The notes beneath the pieces were generated by a model. That model worked only from the letters and a program-made list of their open reading frames with translations, did no database searches and had not been told where the DNA came from. A stretch of 42,995 nucleotides of DNA, taken from contig CAITUP010000047.1 in NCBI GenBank assembly GCA_903895595.1, positions 1-42,995 of the forward strand, given 5' to 3'. Of this stretch, positions 1-8,066 are shown one piece after another. Every line of letters begins with the position of its first letter. Position 1 is the first letter of the stretch. The position numbers were made by a program, and so were the translations under genes. Source of the stretch: an uncultured Acetobacteraceae bacterium (GTDB lineage Bacteria > Pseudomonadota > Alphaproteobacteria > Acetobacterales > Acetobacteraceae).

Positions 1-91
1 GCCTTGGTAAGGCATCTGGCAAAGCGCACTCATCTTCAACCACTCAAAAATACAGAAGGAAATACTACGCTGAAAATCCAGCCCTAGGTCT

Positions 92-113
92 TATCGGCGC
101 ATGAGGGCCGATA
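92..113 (-). terminator. Hairpin downstream of tRNA-Glu
   Basis: A 7-bp perfect stem (TATCGGC/GCCGATA) with an 8-base loop lies 13 bases beyond the encoded CCA end of the tRNA, in the direction of its transcription. There is no T-run after the stem, so an intrinsic terminator is possible but not clear. Confidence 0.35.
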
Positions 114-126
114 CGGGAAATGGCTT

Positions 127-202
127 TGGCGTCCCGTAGGGGATTCGAACCCCTGTTGGTGCCGTGAGAGGGCACTGTCCTGGGCCTCTAGACGAACGGG
201 AC
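127..202 (-). tRNA. tRNA-Glu, anticodon CTC
   Basis: Read on the minus strand, a 7-bp acceptor stem (GTCCCGT/ACGGGAC) encloses a D-arm. The 5-bp anticodon stem (GTGCC/GGCAC) carries loop CTCTCAC, giving anticodon CTC for codon GAG. The T-arm contains GGTTCGAATCC. A discriminator G and an encoded CCA follow the acceptor stem. All cloverleaf parts are present and no intron is seen. It stands alone, with a small membrane-protein gene just upstream on the same strand. Confidence 0.95.
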
Positions 203-250
203 ATCGGCCAAGGCGCGCGTTCTAGCCCCGAACGCCGGGAACCTCAACCC

Positions 251-538
251 CTAACGGGCCAAAGAAATCCGCCCGGCCACCGTCGCCGTCCGGGGATCGA
301 CGAACACCACCCGGTCCGGCCCGCCGCCGTGCAGTTGCACCGCCAGCCGGTCGCCCGCCGCGGCGATGCCAATTATCCCCGTCCCCGCCGGCTCATCCAT
401 GACCGCCACCGCGGACGCCGTCATGACCGCCGGCGCCACGGGGTTGGACGCGCGTTTGAACAGCGCGACGATCAGCACCGTCGTGCCCAGCACGATCAGC
501 ACCGCCATCGCCGCCGCCGCGATCTTCACCGCCCGCAT
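251..538 (-). CDS. Small single-pass membrane protein (DUF6476-like), 95 aa
   Basis: The protein starts MRAVKIAAAAMAVLIVLGTT: a short basic N-terminus followed by one hydrophobic helix (about residues 5-27). A soluble C-terminal part of about 65 residues (containing VQLHGGGPDRVVFVDPRT) would lie in the periplasm. The start at 538 is chosen because AAGGA lies 7 bases upstream; the longer reading from 556 would include the ribosome binding site. It is divergent from the pseudouridine synthase, 48 bp apart. Length and layout resemble the alphaproteobacterial DUF6476 family often found near RluA-type genes, but that family name is recalled and not checked. No function is known to me. Confidence 0.72.
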   Translation of the reverse strand: MRAVKIAAAAMAVLIVLGTTVLIVALFKRASNPVAPAVMTASAVAVMDEPAGTGIIGIAAAGDRLAVQLHGGGPDRVVFVDPRTATVAGRISLAR

Positions 539-586
539 ACCCAAATCCTTTCCCAACGCCGCCGAAGCGCGTTAAGCCAAGCGGGC

Positions 587-1561
587 ATGACAGACCAGCC
601 CCCTCCGACCGTACTGACCGTCCCGCCCGAAGATGCCGGCAAGCGCATCGACGCTTGGCTGGCGGAGGCTTTGGGGACGCTCTCCCGCTCCCGCGTCAAA
701 ACATTGATCGAGGAAAAGCGGCTGCGGCGCGACGGAATCCTGGTGACCGCCCCGGCGGATCCCGCGAAAGCGGGCGCCACTTATACATTGGACATTCCGC
801 CGCCGACGCCAGCGCGGCCGCAACCGCAGGACATCCCGTTCGCGATCCTGTTCGAGGACAAGGACCTGATCGTCCTCGATAAACCGGCAGGGCTGGTGGT
901 GCATCCGGCACCGGGGAACCTGGACGGGACGCTGGTCAACGCGCTGCTGGCGCATTGCGGGCCTGGGTTTACCGGGATCGGCGCCGAGAAACGGCCGGGC
1001 ATCGTGCACCGGCTGGACAAGGACACCTCCGGCGTCATGGTCGTGGCCAAAACCCAGCTCGCCAACGACGCCCTCACCGCCGCCTTTGCCGCACGGGATT
1101 TGGACCGAGCGTATTTGGCGCTGTGCTGGGGGCTGCCGGCGGCGACGGGGGAGATCGAGGGCGATATCGGCCGCGACAAGCGGGATCGCAAGCGCATGGC
1201 GGTGGTTGGGCATGGCGGAAAATACGCGCTGACGCGGTACCGGACGGTGAAGGCGTTCGGGACGGCGGCTTCGCTGCTGGAATGCCGGTTGGCGACCGGG
1301 CGGACGCATCAGATCCGGGTGCACCTGACGCATATCGGGCATCCGCTGGTGGGCGATCCCGTCTATCTCCGGCGCATTCCCGCCCAGGCCAAGCTGCTGC
1401 GCGAACCGACCAAGGGGTTGCTGCTGGATTTCCCGCGCCAAGCCCTGCACGCTGCTCGGCTGGGGTTCAAGCATCCGCGCAGCGGCGCGGTTATCAGCTT
1501 CGAGACGCCGGTTCCGCCGGATATGCAGGCCATCCTGGATGAACTCGCGGCCATTGCGTAG
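587..1561 (+). CDS. rluD: RluA-family 23S rRNA pseudouridine synthase, RluD type
   Basis: This 324-residue enzyme converts uridines of the large-subunit rRNA to pseudouridine. An S4 RNA-binding domain spans about residues 17-70 (RIDAWLAEALGTLSRSRVKTL). The catalytic domain has the family signature HRLDKDTSG at 141-149, where D144 is the catalytic aspartate. Later come the RTHQIRVH motif and a GDPVY segment. An S4 domain plus this length fits RluD/RluC rather than RluA. The frame is open far upstream through the tRNA, but residue similarity begins only at ATG 587, so that start is used. RluD modifies helix 69 in known cases; the exact target here is inferred. It lies upstream of rplY, so this is a translation-related block. 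Confidence 0.9.
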   Translation: MTDQPPPTVLTVPPEDAGKRIDAWLAEALGTLSRSRVKTLIEEKRLRRDGILVTAPADPAKAGATYTLDIPPPTPARPQPQDIPFAILFEDKDLIVLDKPAGLVVHPAPGNLDGTLVNALLAHCGPGFTGIGAEKRPGIVHRLDKDTSGVMVVAKTQLANDALTAAFAARDLDRAYLALCWGLPAATGEIEGDIGRDKRDRKRMAVVGHGGKYALTRYRTVKAFGTAASLLECRLATGRTHQIRVHLTHIGHPLVGDPVYLRRIPAQAKLLREPTKGLLLDFPRQALHAARLGFKHPRSGAVISFETPVPPDMQAILDELAAIA

Positions 1562-1669
1562 GCCAGCGAACGCGCAAATCCGCCATTGCCCCCACGGACG
1601 ACCTGGGCTAAACGCCTCCGCTCGCCGGCACCCCTGGAGGCCGGCGTTCGTTCATTCAAGGAGTGTCAC

Positions 1670-2329
1670 ATGGCCAACATCGTCACGATCGAGGCCGAGT
1701 CACGTTCGCGAGCCGGTAAGGGGGCGGCGCGGGCGACTCGGAGGGATGGTAAAGTCCCAGCTGTTGTTTATGGCGGTCATCAGGAACCCACCCTGATCTC
1801 GCTGGATCCCCGCGTGGTGATCCGCGAATTGCACCGCGGTGGCTGGCAGTCCCGCCAGTACGAGATCCAGTCCGGCGGCGAGCCAATCCGGGCGCTGATC
1901 CGCGGCGTGCAGTTCCATCCGGTGACGGATGCGCCGCAGCACGTGGATTTCCAGCGCCTGATCTCCGGTGAGCGCATCCGCGTCACGGTGCCGGTGCATT
2001 TCGAGGGCGAGGCGGTCAGCCCCGGCCTGAAGCGCGGCGGCAACATGAACGTCGTGCTGCACGCGGTCGAGGTCATGTGCGACCCCGACCAGATCCCCGA
2101 TCAGTTCACCGCCGACCTCAGCGAAAAGGACTTCAACGACAACGTCCGTTGGCACGATCTGAAGGGCACCGAACACTCCCGTCCGGTTTCCACGCAGGAT
2201 TTCGTCGTCGCGACTGTCGCACCGCCGACCAAGCAGGAAGCCGCTGCCGCCGAGGCCGCCGCTGGCGGTGCCGCACCGGCGAAGGGTGGCACGCGTGCGC
2301 CTGGCAAGGCCGCCGCGAAGAAGAAGTAA
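1670..2329 (+). CDS. rplY: 50S ribosomal protein L25, general stress protein Ctc type
   Basis: This 219-residue protein is the long L25 form. The N-terminal 5S-rRNA-binding L25 domain (about 1-95) is followed by the TL5/Ctc C-terminal domain (about 100-185). It ends in an Ala/Gly/Lys-rich disordered tail (about 190-219). Start ATG 1670 has a strong AAGGAG six bases upstream. L25 binds 5S rRNA in the central protuberance of the large subunit. The pairing rplY-pth-ychF is a classic bacterial gene order and supports all three calls. A 116-bp gap holding a palindromic repeat separates it from pth, so the two may be expressed unequally. Confidence 0.95.
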   Translation: MANIVTIEAESRSRAGKGAARATRRDGKVPAVVYGGHQEPTLISLDPRVVIRELHRGGWQSRQYEIQSGGEPIRALIRGVQFHPVTDAPQHVDFQRLISGERIRVTVPVHFEGEAVSPGLKRGGNMNVVLHAVEVMCDPDQIPDQFTADLSEKDFNDNVRWHDLKGTEHSRPVSTQDFVVATVAPPTKQEAAAAEAAAGGAAPAKGGTRAPGKAAAKKK

Positions 2330-2346
2330 CGCCAGTCCGCTTTCAT

Positions 2347-2429
2347 CGTCATGGTCGGGATTGACCCGACCACCTTTCGAGAAGGTGCCCCACTGGCATG
2401 GGTTGGTCGGGTCAAGCCCGACCATGACG
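2347..2429. repeat. Palindromic intergenic repeat, family A, copy 1
   Basis: The element begins CGTCATGGTCGGG and ends with the near inverted complement CCCGACCATGACG. Each arm also contains a small internal palindrome (GGTCGGG...CCCGACC), so it can fold as a long stem or as two hairpins. The middle is variable. Related copies lie at 4129-4202 and 34671-34744, always between genes. It fills most of the rplY-pth gap and could act as a transcriptional or RNA-stability element. Confidence 0.85.
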
Positions 2430-2445
2430 GATGGAAAGGTTGTCC

Positions 2446-3024
2446 ATGCTGCTCTGGGTCGGCCTCGGCAATCCCGAACCCTCAATGGCTCGGAATCGCC
2501 ACAACATCGGCTTCATGGCGCTGGACGTCATCGCTTCCCGCCACGGGTTCTCCCCGTGGCGGCAACGATTCAAGGGTCTGACGGCGGAAGGCAATATCGG
2601 CGGCCAAAAAATTCTGTTGTTGAAACCCATGACCTACATGAACTCGTCCGGCGAGTCCGTGCAGGCGGCGGCGGCTTTCTTCAAATTGCCGGTGTCCGAT
2701 ATCGCGGCGTTTCACGACGAACTCGATCTCGCCCCTGGCAAGATGCGGGTAAAGCAAGGTGGCGGCGCGGCCGGGCATAACGGGTTGCGCAGCATGGACC
2801 GGATGCTGGGCGATCCGAACTACTGGCGGGTGCGGCTGGGCATCGGCCACCCCGGTTCCAAGGAACGCGTTTTGGGCTATGTCCTCGGCGATTTCGGCAA
2901 GGAAGACCGGGATTGGCTGGTGGCGTTGCTCGACGCCGTGGCGGACTCGGCGGCGCTGCTGGCAACCGATAAAAAACCGGATTTCATGAGCAAGGTCGCT
3001 CTCCTGACACAGGAACCTTCGTGA
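2446..3024 (+). CDS. pth: Peptidyl-tRNA hydrolase
   Basis: This cytoplasmic esterase releases tRNA from peptidyl-tRNAs dropped by the ribosome. The 192-residue protein opens [11 protein letters not shown] and shows the known active-site set by position: N9, H19 (RNRHNIGF), N66 (MTYMNSSG) and D91 (FHDELDL). The length is normal for the family. Start ATG 2446 is preferred over the upstream in-frame ATG 2431 because GGAAAGG lies 6 bases before it. It is separated by one base from ychF (TGA then ATG), so the two are co-translated. Confidence 0.96.
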   Translation: MLLWVGLGNPEPSMARNRHNIGFMALDVIASRHGFSPWRQRFKGLTAEGNIGGQKILLLKPMTYMNSSGESVQAAAAFFKLPVSDIAAFHDELDLAPGKMRVKQGGGAAGHNGLRSMDRMLGDPNYWRVRLGIGHPGSKERVLGYVLGDFGKEDRDWLVALLDAVADSAALLATDKKPDFMSKVALLTQEPS

Positions 3025-3025
3025 T

Positions 3026-4120
3026 ATGGGCTTCAACTGCGGTATCGTCGGGCTGCCCAATGTCGGCAAATCGACCCTGTTCAACGCGCTGACGGCCACG
3101 GCGGCGGCGCAGGCGGCGAATTATCCGTTCTGCACCATCGAGCCGAATGTCGGGCGCGTCGGCGTGCCCGATCCGCGCCTGGCGGTGCTGGCGGAGATCG
3201 GGAAGTCGATCAAGGTCGTGCCGACGACGCTGGAATTCGTGGATATCGCGGGTTTGGTGCGCGGCGCGTCCAAGGGCGAAGGCCTCGGCAACCAGTTTCT
3301 GGCGAATATCCGGGAGGTGGACGCCATCATCCACGTGCTGCGCTGCTTCGAAGACAGCGACATCACGCATGTGGAGGGCAATATAGATCCCGTCCGCGAT
3401 GCCGATGTGGTCGAAACCGAGCTGATGCTGTCGGATTTGGACAGTTTGGAACGGCGGTTGGTGCAGGCGCAAAAGCGCGCCCGTGGCGGCGACAAGGAGA
3501 GCATCGCGCTGGCGGCGTTGATGGAACCGCTTGTGGCGGCGTTGCAGGACGGTAAAGCGGCGCGGACCGCCATTCCCCCGGGGCAGGAAGATGCCGTGCG
3601 GCAGCTGAATCTGCTGACGTCCAAGCCCGTGCTGTATGTTTGCAACGTGGAAGAAGCCTCGGCCGCGACCGGCAACAAGTTCTCCGACGCGGTGATGGCG
3701 CACGCCAAAGCGACCGGCGCCCGCGCGGTGATCGTGTCGGCTGCCATCGAGGCGGAGGTGTCGCAGCTGCCGGAAGAGGAACGGGCGGAATTCCTGGATG
3801 GCCTCGGACTGTCCGACAGCGGCTTGGATCGCGTCATTCGCGCCGGGTACGAGCTGCTCGGCTTGCTGACCTATTTCACCTGCGGTCCGAAAGAAACGCA
3901 TGCCTGGACGATCGTGAAGGGCACTTTGGCGCCTCAGGCCGCCGCGGTGATCCATAAGGATTTCGAGCGCGGGTTCATCGCCTGCGAAACCATCGGCTAC
4001 GACGATTACGTGGTTTGCCGGGGGGAGGCGAAAGCCAAGGAAACCGGCAAGATGCGGATCGAGGGCAAGACCTATCCGGTCAAGGACGGAGACGTGCTGC
4101 TGTTCCGGTTCAATGTTTAG
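3026..4120 (+). CDS. ychF: Redox-regulated ribosome-associated ATPase YchF
   Basis: A 364-residue Obg-family P-loop protein. It has a Walker A motif GLPNVGKST (8-16), the switch segment NYPFCTIEPN, and DIAGLVRGAS as the G3 region. The C-terminal TGS domain (about 280-364) ends VKDGDVLLFRFNV. YchF proteins prefer ATP over GTP, bind ribosomes and are linked to stress responses and translation start control. It begins one base after the pth stop. It is followed by a family A repeat, which probably marks the end of the rplY-pth-ychF unit. Confidence 0.96.
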   Translation: MGFNCGIVGLPNVGKSTLFNALTATAAAQAANYPFCTIEPNVGRVGVPDPRLAVLAEIGKSIKVVPTTLEFVDIAGLVRGASKGEGLGNQFLANIREVDAIIHVLRCFEDSDITHVEGNIDPVRDADVVETELMLSDLDSLERRLVQAQKRARGGDKESIALAALMEPLVAALQDGKAARTAIPPGQEDAVRQLNLLTSKPVLYVCNVEEASAATGNKFSDAVMAHAKATGARAVIVSAAIEAEVSQLPEEERAEFLDGLGLSDSGLDRVIRAGYELLGLLTYFTCGPKETHAWTIVKGTLAPQAAAVIHKDFERGFIACETIGYDDYVVCRGEAKAKETGKMRIEGKTYPVKDGDVLLFRFNV

Positions 4121-4128
4121 TGCGACCC

Positions 4129-4202
4129 CGTCATGGTCTGGCTTGGCCCGACCAACTTGTTCCAATGGGCCTGATTTGGTCGGGTCGGGCCCGACCATAA
4201 CG
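4129..4202. repeat. Palindromic intergenic repeat, family A, copy 2
   Basis: It starts CGTCATGGTCTGG and ends CCCGACCATAACG, with the same arms as the copy at 2347-2429 but with several point differences. Its central part (CCAACTTGTTCCAATGGGCC) is closer to the copy at 34671. It fills the 90-bp gap between ychF and queE and ends just before the queE ribosome binding site GGGGAAAAG. Confidence 0.85.
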
Positions 4203-4210
4203 GGGAAAAG

Positions 4211-4843
4211 ATGTCGTACGCGGTCAAAGAAATCTTCCTGACTCTGCAGGGCGAAGGCGGACAGGCCGGGCGCGCCTCGGTGTTTTGCCGGTTCGCCGGC
4301 TGCAATCTCTGGTCGGGGCGGGAGGAAGATCGTGCCTCGGCGGTCTGCCAGTTTTGCGATACCGATTTCGTGGGCATGGACGGGGAAGGCGGCGGGCGGT
4401 TCGCTTCGGCCGCCGATCTGACCGCCGCCATCGTTGCCTGCTGGGGCGACGGGCACGACCGCCGGCATGTGGTGTTCACCGGCGGAGAGCCGTTGTTGCA
4501 GCTCGATCCGCCGCTGATCGCCGCGATCCATGCGGCGGGGTTCGAGATTTCCATCGAAACGAACGGCACGCTGCCTGTGCCCGATGGGATCGATTGGATT
4601 TGCGTCAGCCCCAAAGCCGGCGCGGAATTCGTCCAGCGGTCCGGCACTGAGTTGAAACTGATTTTTCCGCAGCCGGGGATCGACCCGCGGGATTTTCTGT
4701 CGTTGCCGTTCCGCCACTTCTTCCTGCAGGCCATGGACGGGCCGAACCGCGCGGCGAATACGGCGGCGGCGGTTGAGTATTGTTTGCGGAATCCTCGGTG
4801 GCGGCTGAGTGTACAGACGCACAAATATATCGGGATTTCCTAA
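4211..4843 (+). CDS. queE: 7-carboxy-7-deazaguanine synthase QueE (radical SAM)
   Basis: QueE performs the radical-SAM ring contraction of 6-carboxy-tetrahydropterin to 7-carboxy-7-deazaguanine on the way to queuosine. The 210-residue protein starts MSYAVKEIFLTLQGEGGQAG. The iron-sulfur ligands are C31, C46 and C49, a CX14CX2C spacing as described for Burkholderia-type QueE rather than the classic CX3CX2C. SAM-binding GGEP is at 92-94 and IETNGT follows. The other queuosine precursor genes (queC, queD, queF) are not in the window. Its TAA overlaps the TAG of the convergent peroxiredoxin-like gene. Confidence 0.93.
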   Translation: MSYAVKEIFLTLQGEGGQAGRASVFCRFAGCNLWSGREEDRASAVCQFCDTDFVGMDGEGGGRFASAADLTAAIVACWGDGHDRRHVVFTGGEPLLQLDPPLIAAIHAAGFEISIETNGTLPVPDGIDWICVSPKAGAEFVQRSGTELKLIFPQPGIDPRDFLSLPFRHFFLQAMDGPNRAANTAAAVEYCLRNPRWRLSVQTHKYIGIS

Positions 4844-5475
4844 CCGCCGATCGCCCGCAGTGCCTTCAAAATCGCTTCCGGCTCGGTGCGCTCCGTCACG
4901 TCGCCGCTGACCTGGGCGAAGCGAATCACGCCGGTTCGGTCGGCCACGAACAGGCCCGGCATCGGCAGCAGCCCGCTCGCGTCGCCGTGACGCGCGTCCA
5001 GATCGACACCGCCATTTTTGTAAAAATACCGCAACGTGTCGGGCAGCCGGTAGACCACGCCGAACTGCATCGCGACGGCGGAATCGACGTCGCACAGGAC
5101 CGGAAACCGCAACGACAGGCCTGTGACGGCGGACAGCGCGGGCGCACCGATGTCGGGGGTAATGGCGATCAGCCGGCCGCCGAGCGCCGCGATCTCCGGC
5201 ACGATGTCGTTGTAGGCGGTGAGGGTTTCCTTGCAGAAGGGGCACCAATCGCCGCGGAAAAACATCGCCGCGACCGGACCCGCGGCGAGCAATTCGTCGG
5301 ACGAAACCAGGTCCCCGTCCGCGGTTGGCAGCACGAAATCCGGCATGGGGTCACCGGGCTTCAGCACGCCGTCCCCCGTTGTCCGCGACAGGCGCGCGGC
5401 AAGTTCGTCGAGCATGGCGCGATAATGCGCGGGCCGTAGGCTCATCATCGCGCGCAGGCGGTCTCGCAGGCTCAT
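4840..5475 (-). CDS. Peroxiredoxin-like AhpC/TSA-family protein, Cys form
   Basis: A thioredoxin-fold protein of 211 residues. The N-terminal helical part (1-38) is followed by KPGDPMPDFVLP (39-50) and FFRGDWCPFCKETL. This carries the redox motif C78-x-x-C81, then a thioredoxin-like core ending near VSGDVTERTEP. It probably reduces peroxides or disulfides in the cytoplasm, as no signal peptide is seen. Start ATG 5475 sits one base after the LysR stop (TGACATG), so translation is probably coupled to the regulator; a longer reading from 5502 would overlap LysR. The paralogue at 37006-37677 has TGA in place of the first active-site Cys. Peroxiredoxin-like is sure; substrate unknown. Confidence 0.88.
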   Translation of the reverse strand: MSLRDRLRAMMSLRPAHYRAMLDELAARLSRTTGDGVLKPGDPMPDFVLPTADGDLVSSDELLAAGPVAAMFFRGDWCPFCKETLTAYNDIVPEIAALGGRLIAITPDIGAPALSAVTGLSLRFPVLCDVDSAVAMQFGVVYRLPDTLRYFYKNGGVDLDARHGDASGLLPMPGLFVADRTGVIRFAQVSGDVTERTEPEAILKALRAIGG

Positions 5476-5476
5476 G

Positions 5477-6385
5477 TCACGCTGCCGCGGCTTCGGCCGC
5501 ATCCAGACTCCAGGCGCGGGCGCGCAGCATTTTCAGGAACAAGGCCGGTGTCGGTCCCAGCGGCCGGCCGGCGACCGCGCCGAGGACGATATTCCGTCCG
5601 CTTGGTTCGGCGACGATAGGCCGGCGCAGCATGGGGGCCATCGTCGTCATCCGCTCCCCAGCCAGGGAAATGCCCAAAGACGCCTGCACCATTTCCAGAA
5701 TTTGCTCGAAATTATTGGCGAAATGCTGCCGGCGCGGCTTGGTGTCGGCGGTTTCGCACAGCGCGCCGATGAAGCGGCGCACCGGGCATGCGGCGTCTTC
5801 ATTCAGCAGCAGGCATTCCTCGGCGATATCGCGGATACCGATGGTTTCGCGATCCTGGAAGCGGTGGCCGGGCGGGCAGATGACCATGTAGCGTTCGTAA
5901 AACAGCGGCCAGCGATGCATTCGTTCCGGCAGCGTGGGGCTGTCGACCAGCAGGGCCAAATCGATCTCGCTGCCGAGCATGCGGTCGCAAAGGTCGGTTT
6001 GGGATCCTTGGCGGAGGGAGAGGGAAATGTCCTGATTGTGCCGCCGCAGCGTCGCCATGGCTTGGGTCAGTAAAGACGCCGGCACGGAATATTCCAGCCC
6101 GATCCGCAGCGGGGAGGTTTCGCGCCGGCCGAACGCTTGCGCCTCGGTCCGGGCTTCGCGCACGGATTCCATGGTGCGTTCCAGCGCCGGGCGGACGGTG
6201 CGGCCGAGATCGGTCAACTGGGTGTGACCGCGTTCGCGATGAAACAGCGGACCGCCGAGCTCTTCTTCCAGCTTTTGGATAGCGCGGGTCAGCGCCGGCT
6301 GGGATACCGCGCATTCTTCGGCAGCCCGCGTGAAGTGCAGCGTGCGGGCGAGAACGGTAAAATACCTGATCTGACTAAGTTCCAT
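5477..6385 (-). CDS. LysR-family transcriptional regulator
   Basis: A 302-residue regulator with an N-terminal winged helix-turn-helix (about 1-60: MELSQIRYFTVLARTLHFTR, then SQPALTRAIQKLEEELG). It has the linker helix and a periplasmic-binding-like effector domain (about 90-295). Start ATG 6385 matches the conserved LysR opening; the frame extends to 6433 without similarity. It forms a tight unit with the downstream peroxiredoxin-like gene, so that gene is its likeliest target. It is also divergent from bdhA 193 bp away, a common arrangement for LysR targets. The effector cannot be told; the cysteines present are not enough to call it OxyR. Confidence 0.92.
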   Translation of the reverse strand: MELSQIRYFTVLARTLHFTRAAEECAVSQPALTRAIQKLEEELGGPLFHRERGHTQLTDLGRTVRPALERTMESVREARTEAQAFGRRETSPLRIGLEYSVPASLLTQAMATLRRHNQDISLSLRQGSQTDLCDRMLGSEIDLALLVDSPTLPERMHRWPLFYERYMVICPPGHRFQDRETIGIRDIAEECLLLNEDAACPVRRFIGALCETADTKPRRQHFANNFEQILEMVQASLGISLAGERMTTMAPMLRRPIVAEPSGRNIVLGAVAGRPLGPTPALFLKMLRARAWSLDAAEAAAA

Positions 6386-6388
6386 GGC

Positions 6389-6404
6389 GCCTCGCTTGCG
6401 AGGC
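6389..6404. promoter_or_regulatory. Perfect 16-bp palindrome just upstream of the LysR gene
   Basis: GCCTCGCTTGCGAGGC is a perfect inverted repeat ending 4 bases before the LysR start codon, at the edge of the divergent LysR/bdhA intergenic region. It could be an autoregulatory operator or a hairpin in the leader that hides the start. It does not match the textbook T-N11-A core well. Confidence 0.35.
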
Positions 6405-6578
6405 ACGTTACCGCCGGCCGGTGGCCTCAACAAGCACGAACACGATAACCACCGCGCATCGACTCCATAACCGTATCAAACGCCGGAATCCGTGGTCATC
6501 AACACGACCGCCGCAAACGAACGACGCCGCGCGCCGGACGTTGCGGTGGTCGTCAACCTTGGATCACGGAGCATCGCC

Positions 6579-7409
6579 ATGGAAACCGCCAACGCCTCCC
6601 CCACTCCCGCGCCCCCTTCCGCTCGGCCCTTGGACGGGCGGGTCGCGATCGTCACCGGCTCCACCAGCGGCATCGGGCTGGGCATCGCGTCGGGTCTCGC
6701 CGAGGCCGGGGCGACGATCGTCCTGAACGGCTTCGGTGACGCGGCGGAGATTCAAACCCTCTGCCACGAACTGGCCGCGCGTCACGATGTCGCCGTTCGC
6801 TACGACGACGCCAATATGACCGATCCCGCCGCGATCGCGGCCATGGTCGAGCGTACCGAACGCCTGTTCGGGCCGGTGGATATTCTGGTGAACAACGCCG
6901 GCATTCAGCACGTCGCGCCGATCGAGGAATTTCCGCTTGAGAAGTGGGACGCGATCATGGCCATCAACCTGTCGGCGGTGTTTCACACCACGCGGGCGGT
7001 GCTGCCGGAGATGAAACGGCGCGGCTGGGGGCGGATCGTCAATATCGCCTCGGCACACGGGCTGATCGGCTCGCCGTTCAAAAGTGCCTATGTCGCGGCG
7101 AAGCACGGGGTTGTCGGTTTCACCAAAGTCACGGCCCTGGAAACCGCCGAAAACGGCATCACCTGCAACGCGGTGTGCCCCGGCTATGTCTGGACGCCGC
7201 TGGTGGAAAAACAGGTGGCGCAGCAGGCCGCCGCGCACGGATTGCCGGAAGACGAAGTCGTGCAAAAGGTTTTTCTGCACGATCAGCCGAACCGGAAATT
7301 CGCGACCGTCGCCGAAATCGCCGGCACCGTGACGTTTCTGTGCGGTCCGGCGGCGGGTTCCATCACCGGCACGTCGATCTCGGTCGACGGCGGCTGGACG
7401 GCGCACTGA
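6579..7409 (+). CDS. bdhA: D-3-hydroxybutyrate dehydrogenase (SDR family)
   Basis: It oxidises D-3-hydroxybutyrate to acetoacetate with NAD+, a step in use of stored polyhydroxybutyrate. The 276-residue protein has the classical SDR cofactor motif TGSTSGIG (26-33), NNAG (105-108) and catalytic S158, Y171 and K175. The segments NIASAHGLIGSPFKSAYVAA and ITCNAVCPGYVWTPLV are characteristic of bacterial 3-hydroxybutyrate dehydrogenases. ATG 6579 is chosen because GGAG stands 7 bases upstream, although the frame opens earlier at 6492. About 18 N-terminal residues (Pro/Ala-rich) precede the fold and are unusual. It starts a forward run with cupin, MFS and patatin genes. Confidence 0.9.
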   Translation: METANASPTPAPPSARPLDGRVAIVTGSTSGIGLGIASGLAEAGATIVLNGFGDAAEIQTLCHELAARHDVAVRYDDANMTDPAAIAAMVERTERLFGPVDILVNNAGIQHVAPIEEFPLEKWDAIMAINLSAVFHTTRAVLPEMKRRGWGRIVNIASAHGLIGSPFKSAYVAAKHGVVGFTKVTALETAENGITCNAVCPGYVWTPLVEKQVAQQAAAHGLPEDEVVQKVFLHDQPNRKFATVAEIAGTVTFLCGPAAGSITGTSISVDGGWTAH

Positions 7410-7525
7410 TCCATCATAACCCGCATGCATACGGTCCAGAGCCAATCGGTATTTTACCGGAATCCATGGACCGGCCATTTACCCCACGAACGGCAAATAT
7501 GTCGTTCCCCATGAAGGAAAGCACC

Positions 7526-8002
7526 ATGACCCGTTTCCCTCTCGCATTCGCCGCTACCGCGTTGGTTGGCTGCCTCGCCGCCGGATCGGCGTTCGCCGGC
7601 AGTTGCCCGGCCGATAAGATCGTCGCCGATGACGCCGGTCAGCCGAAATCGTCGCTGCCCGCGTCGGGCGTGACCGATACCGTGATCGCGTCCACCGATC
7701 TGGCCAAGGAAAGCATCGGCATCAACGACCGGCTGTTCCGGTTGCGTAAGCTGGTGATTCAGCCCGGCGGCGTCGTGCCGTGGCACAGCCATGGCGATCG
7801 TCCCGCGATCATCTACATGATTGCGGGCGAAATCGTCGAATACGCAAGCAACTGCGCTGTGCCGATCGTGCACAAGGCCGGCGAGCCGCGAGTGGAGACG
7901 CATGCGACGTCCCATTGGTGGAAAAACATGGGTAAGGAAACCGTCGTACTTCTGTCGGCCGATCTGTTCCATAAGACCGGTCCGGACGACCACATGATGT
8001 AA
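7526..8002 (+). CDS. Secreted cupin-domain protein
   Basis: 158 residues with a clear Sec signal peptide (MTRFPLAFAATALVGCLAAG, cleavage near AFA-GSC). A single small beta-barrel cupin domain follows: LVIQPGGVVPWHSHGDRPAI supplies the His pair of cupin motif 1 and ETHATSHWWKNMGKE resembles motif 2. Two cysteines (SCPA and SNCAV) could form a periplasmic disulfide. ATG 7526 has AAGGAA 6 bases upstream. The role is unknown; metal binding is likely from the His-x-His. It lies between bdhA and the MFS gene on the same strand, 116 bp and 64 bp apart. Confidence 0.82.
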   Translation: MTRFPLAFAATALVGCLAAGSAFAGSCPADKIVADDAGQPKSSLPASGVTDTVIASTDLAKESIGINDRLFRLRKLVIQPGGVVPWHSHGDRPAIIYMIAGEIVEYASNCAVPIVHKAGEPRVETHATSHWWKNMGKETVVLLSADLFHKTGPDDHMM

Positions 8003-8066
8003 CGCGAGCGCGGGGCGGCGCAGGCGCGTCGCTCCGCACTTTCATGCAGTTAAGGAATCCCGACCG

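Noticed and set aside
2984-5248. A 754-codon minus-strand frame
   Set aside because: It lies antisense across ychF and queE, which are certain genes, and its Arg/Gln-rich composition is that of GC-rich shadow frames.
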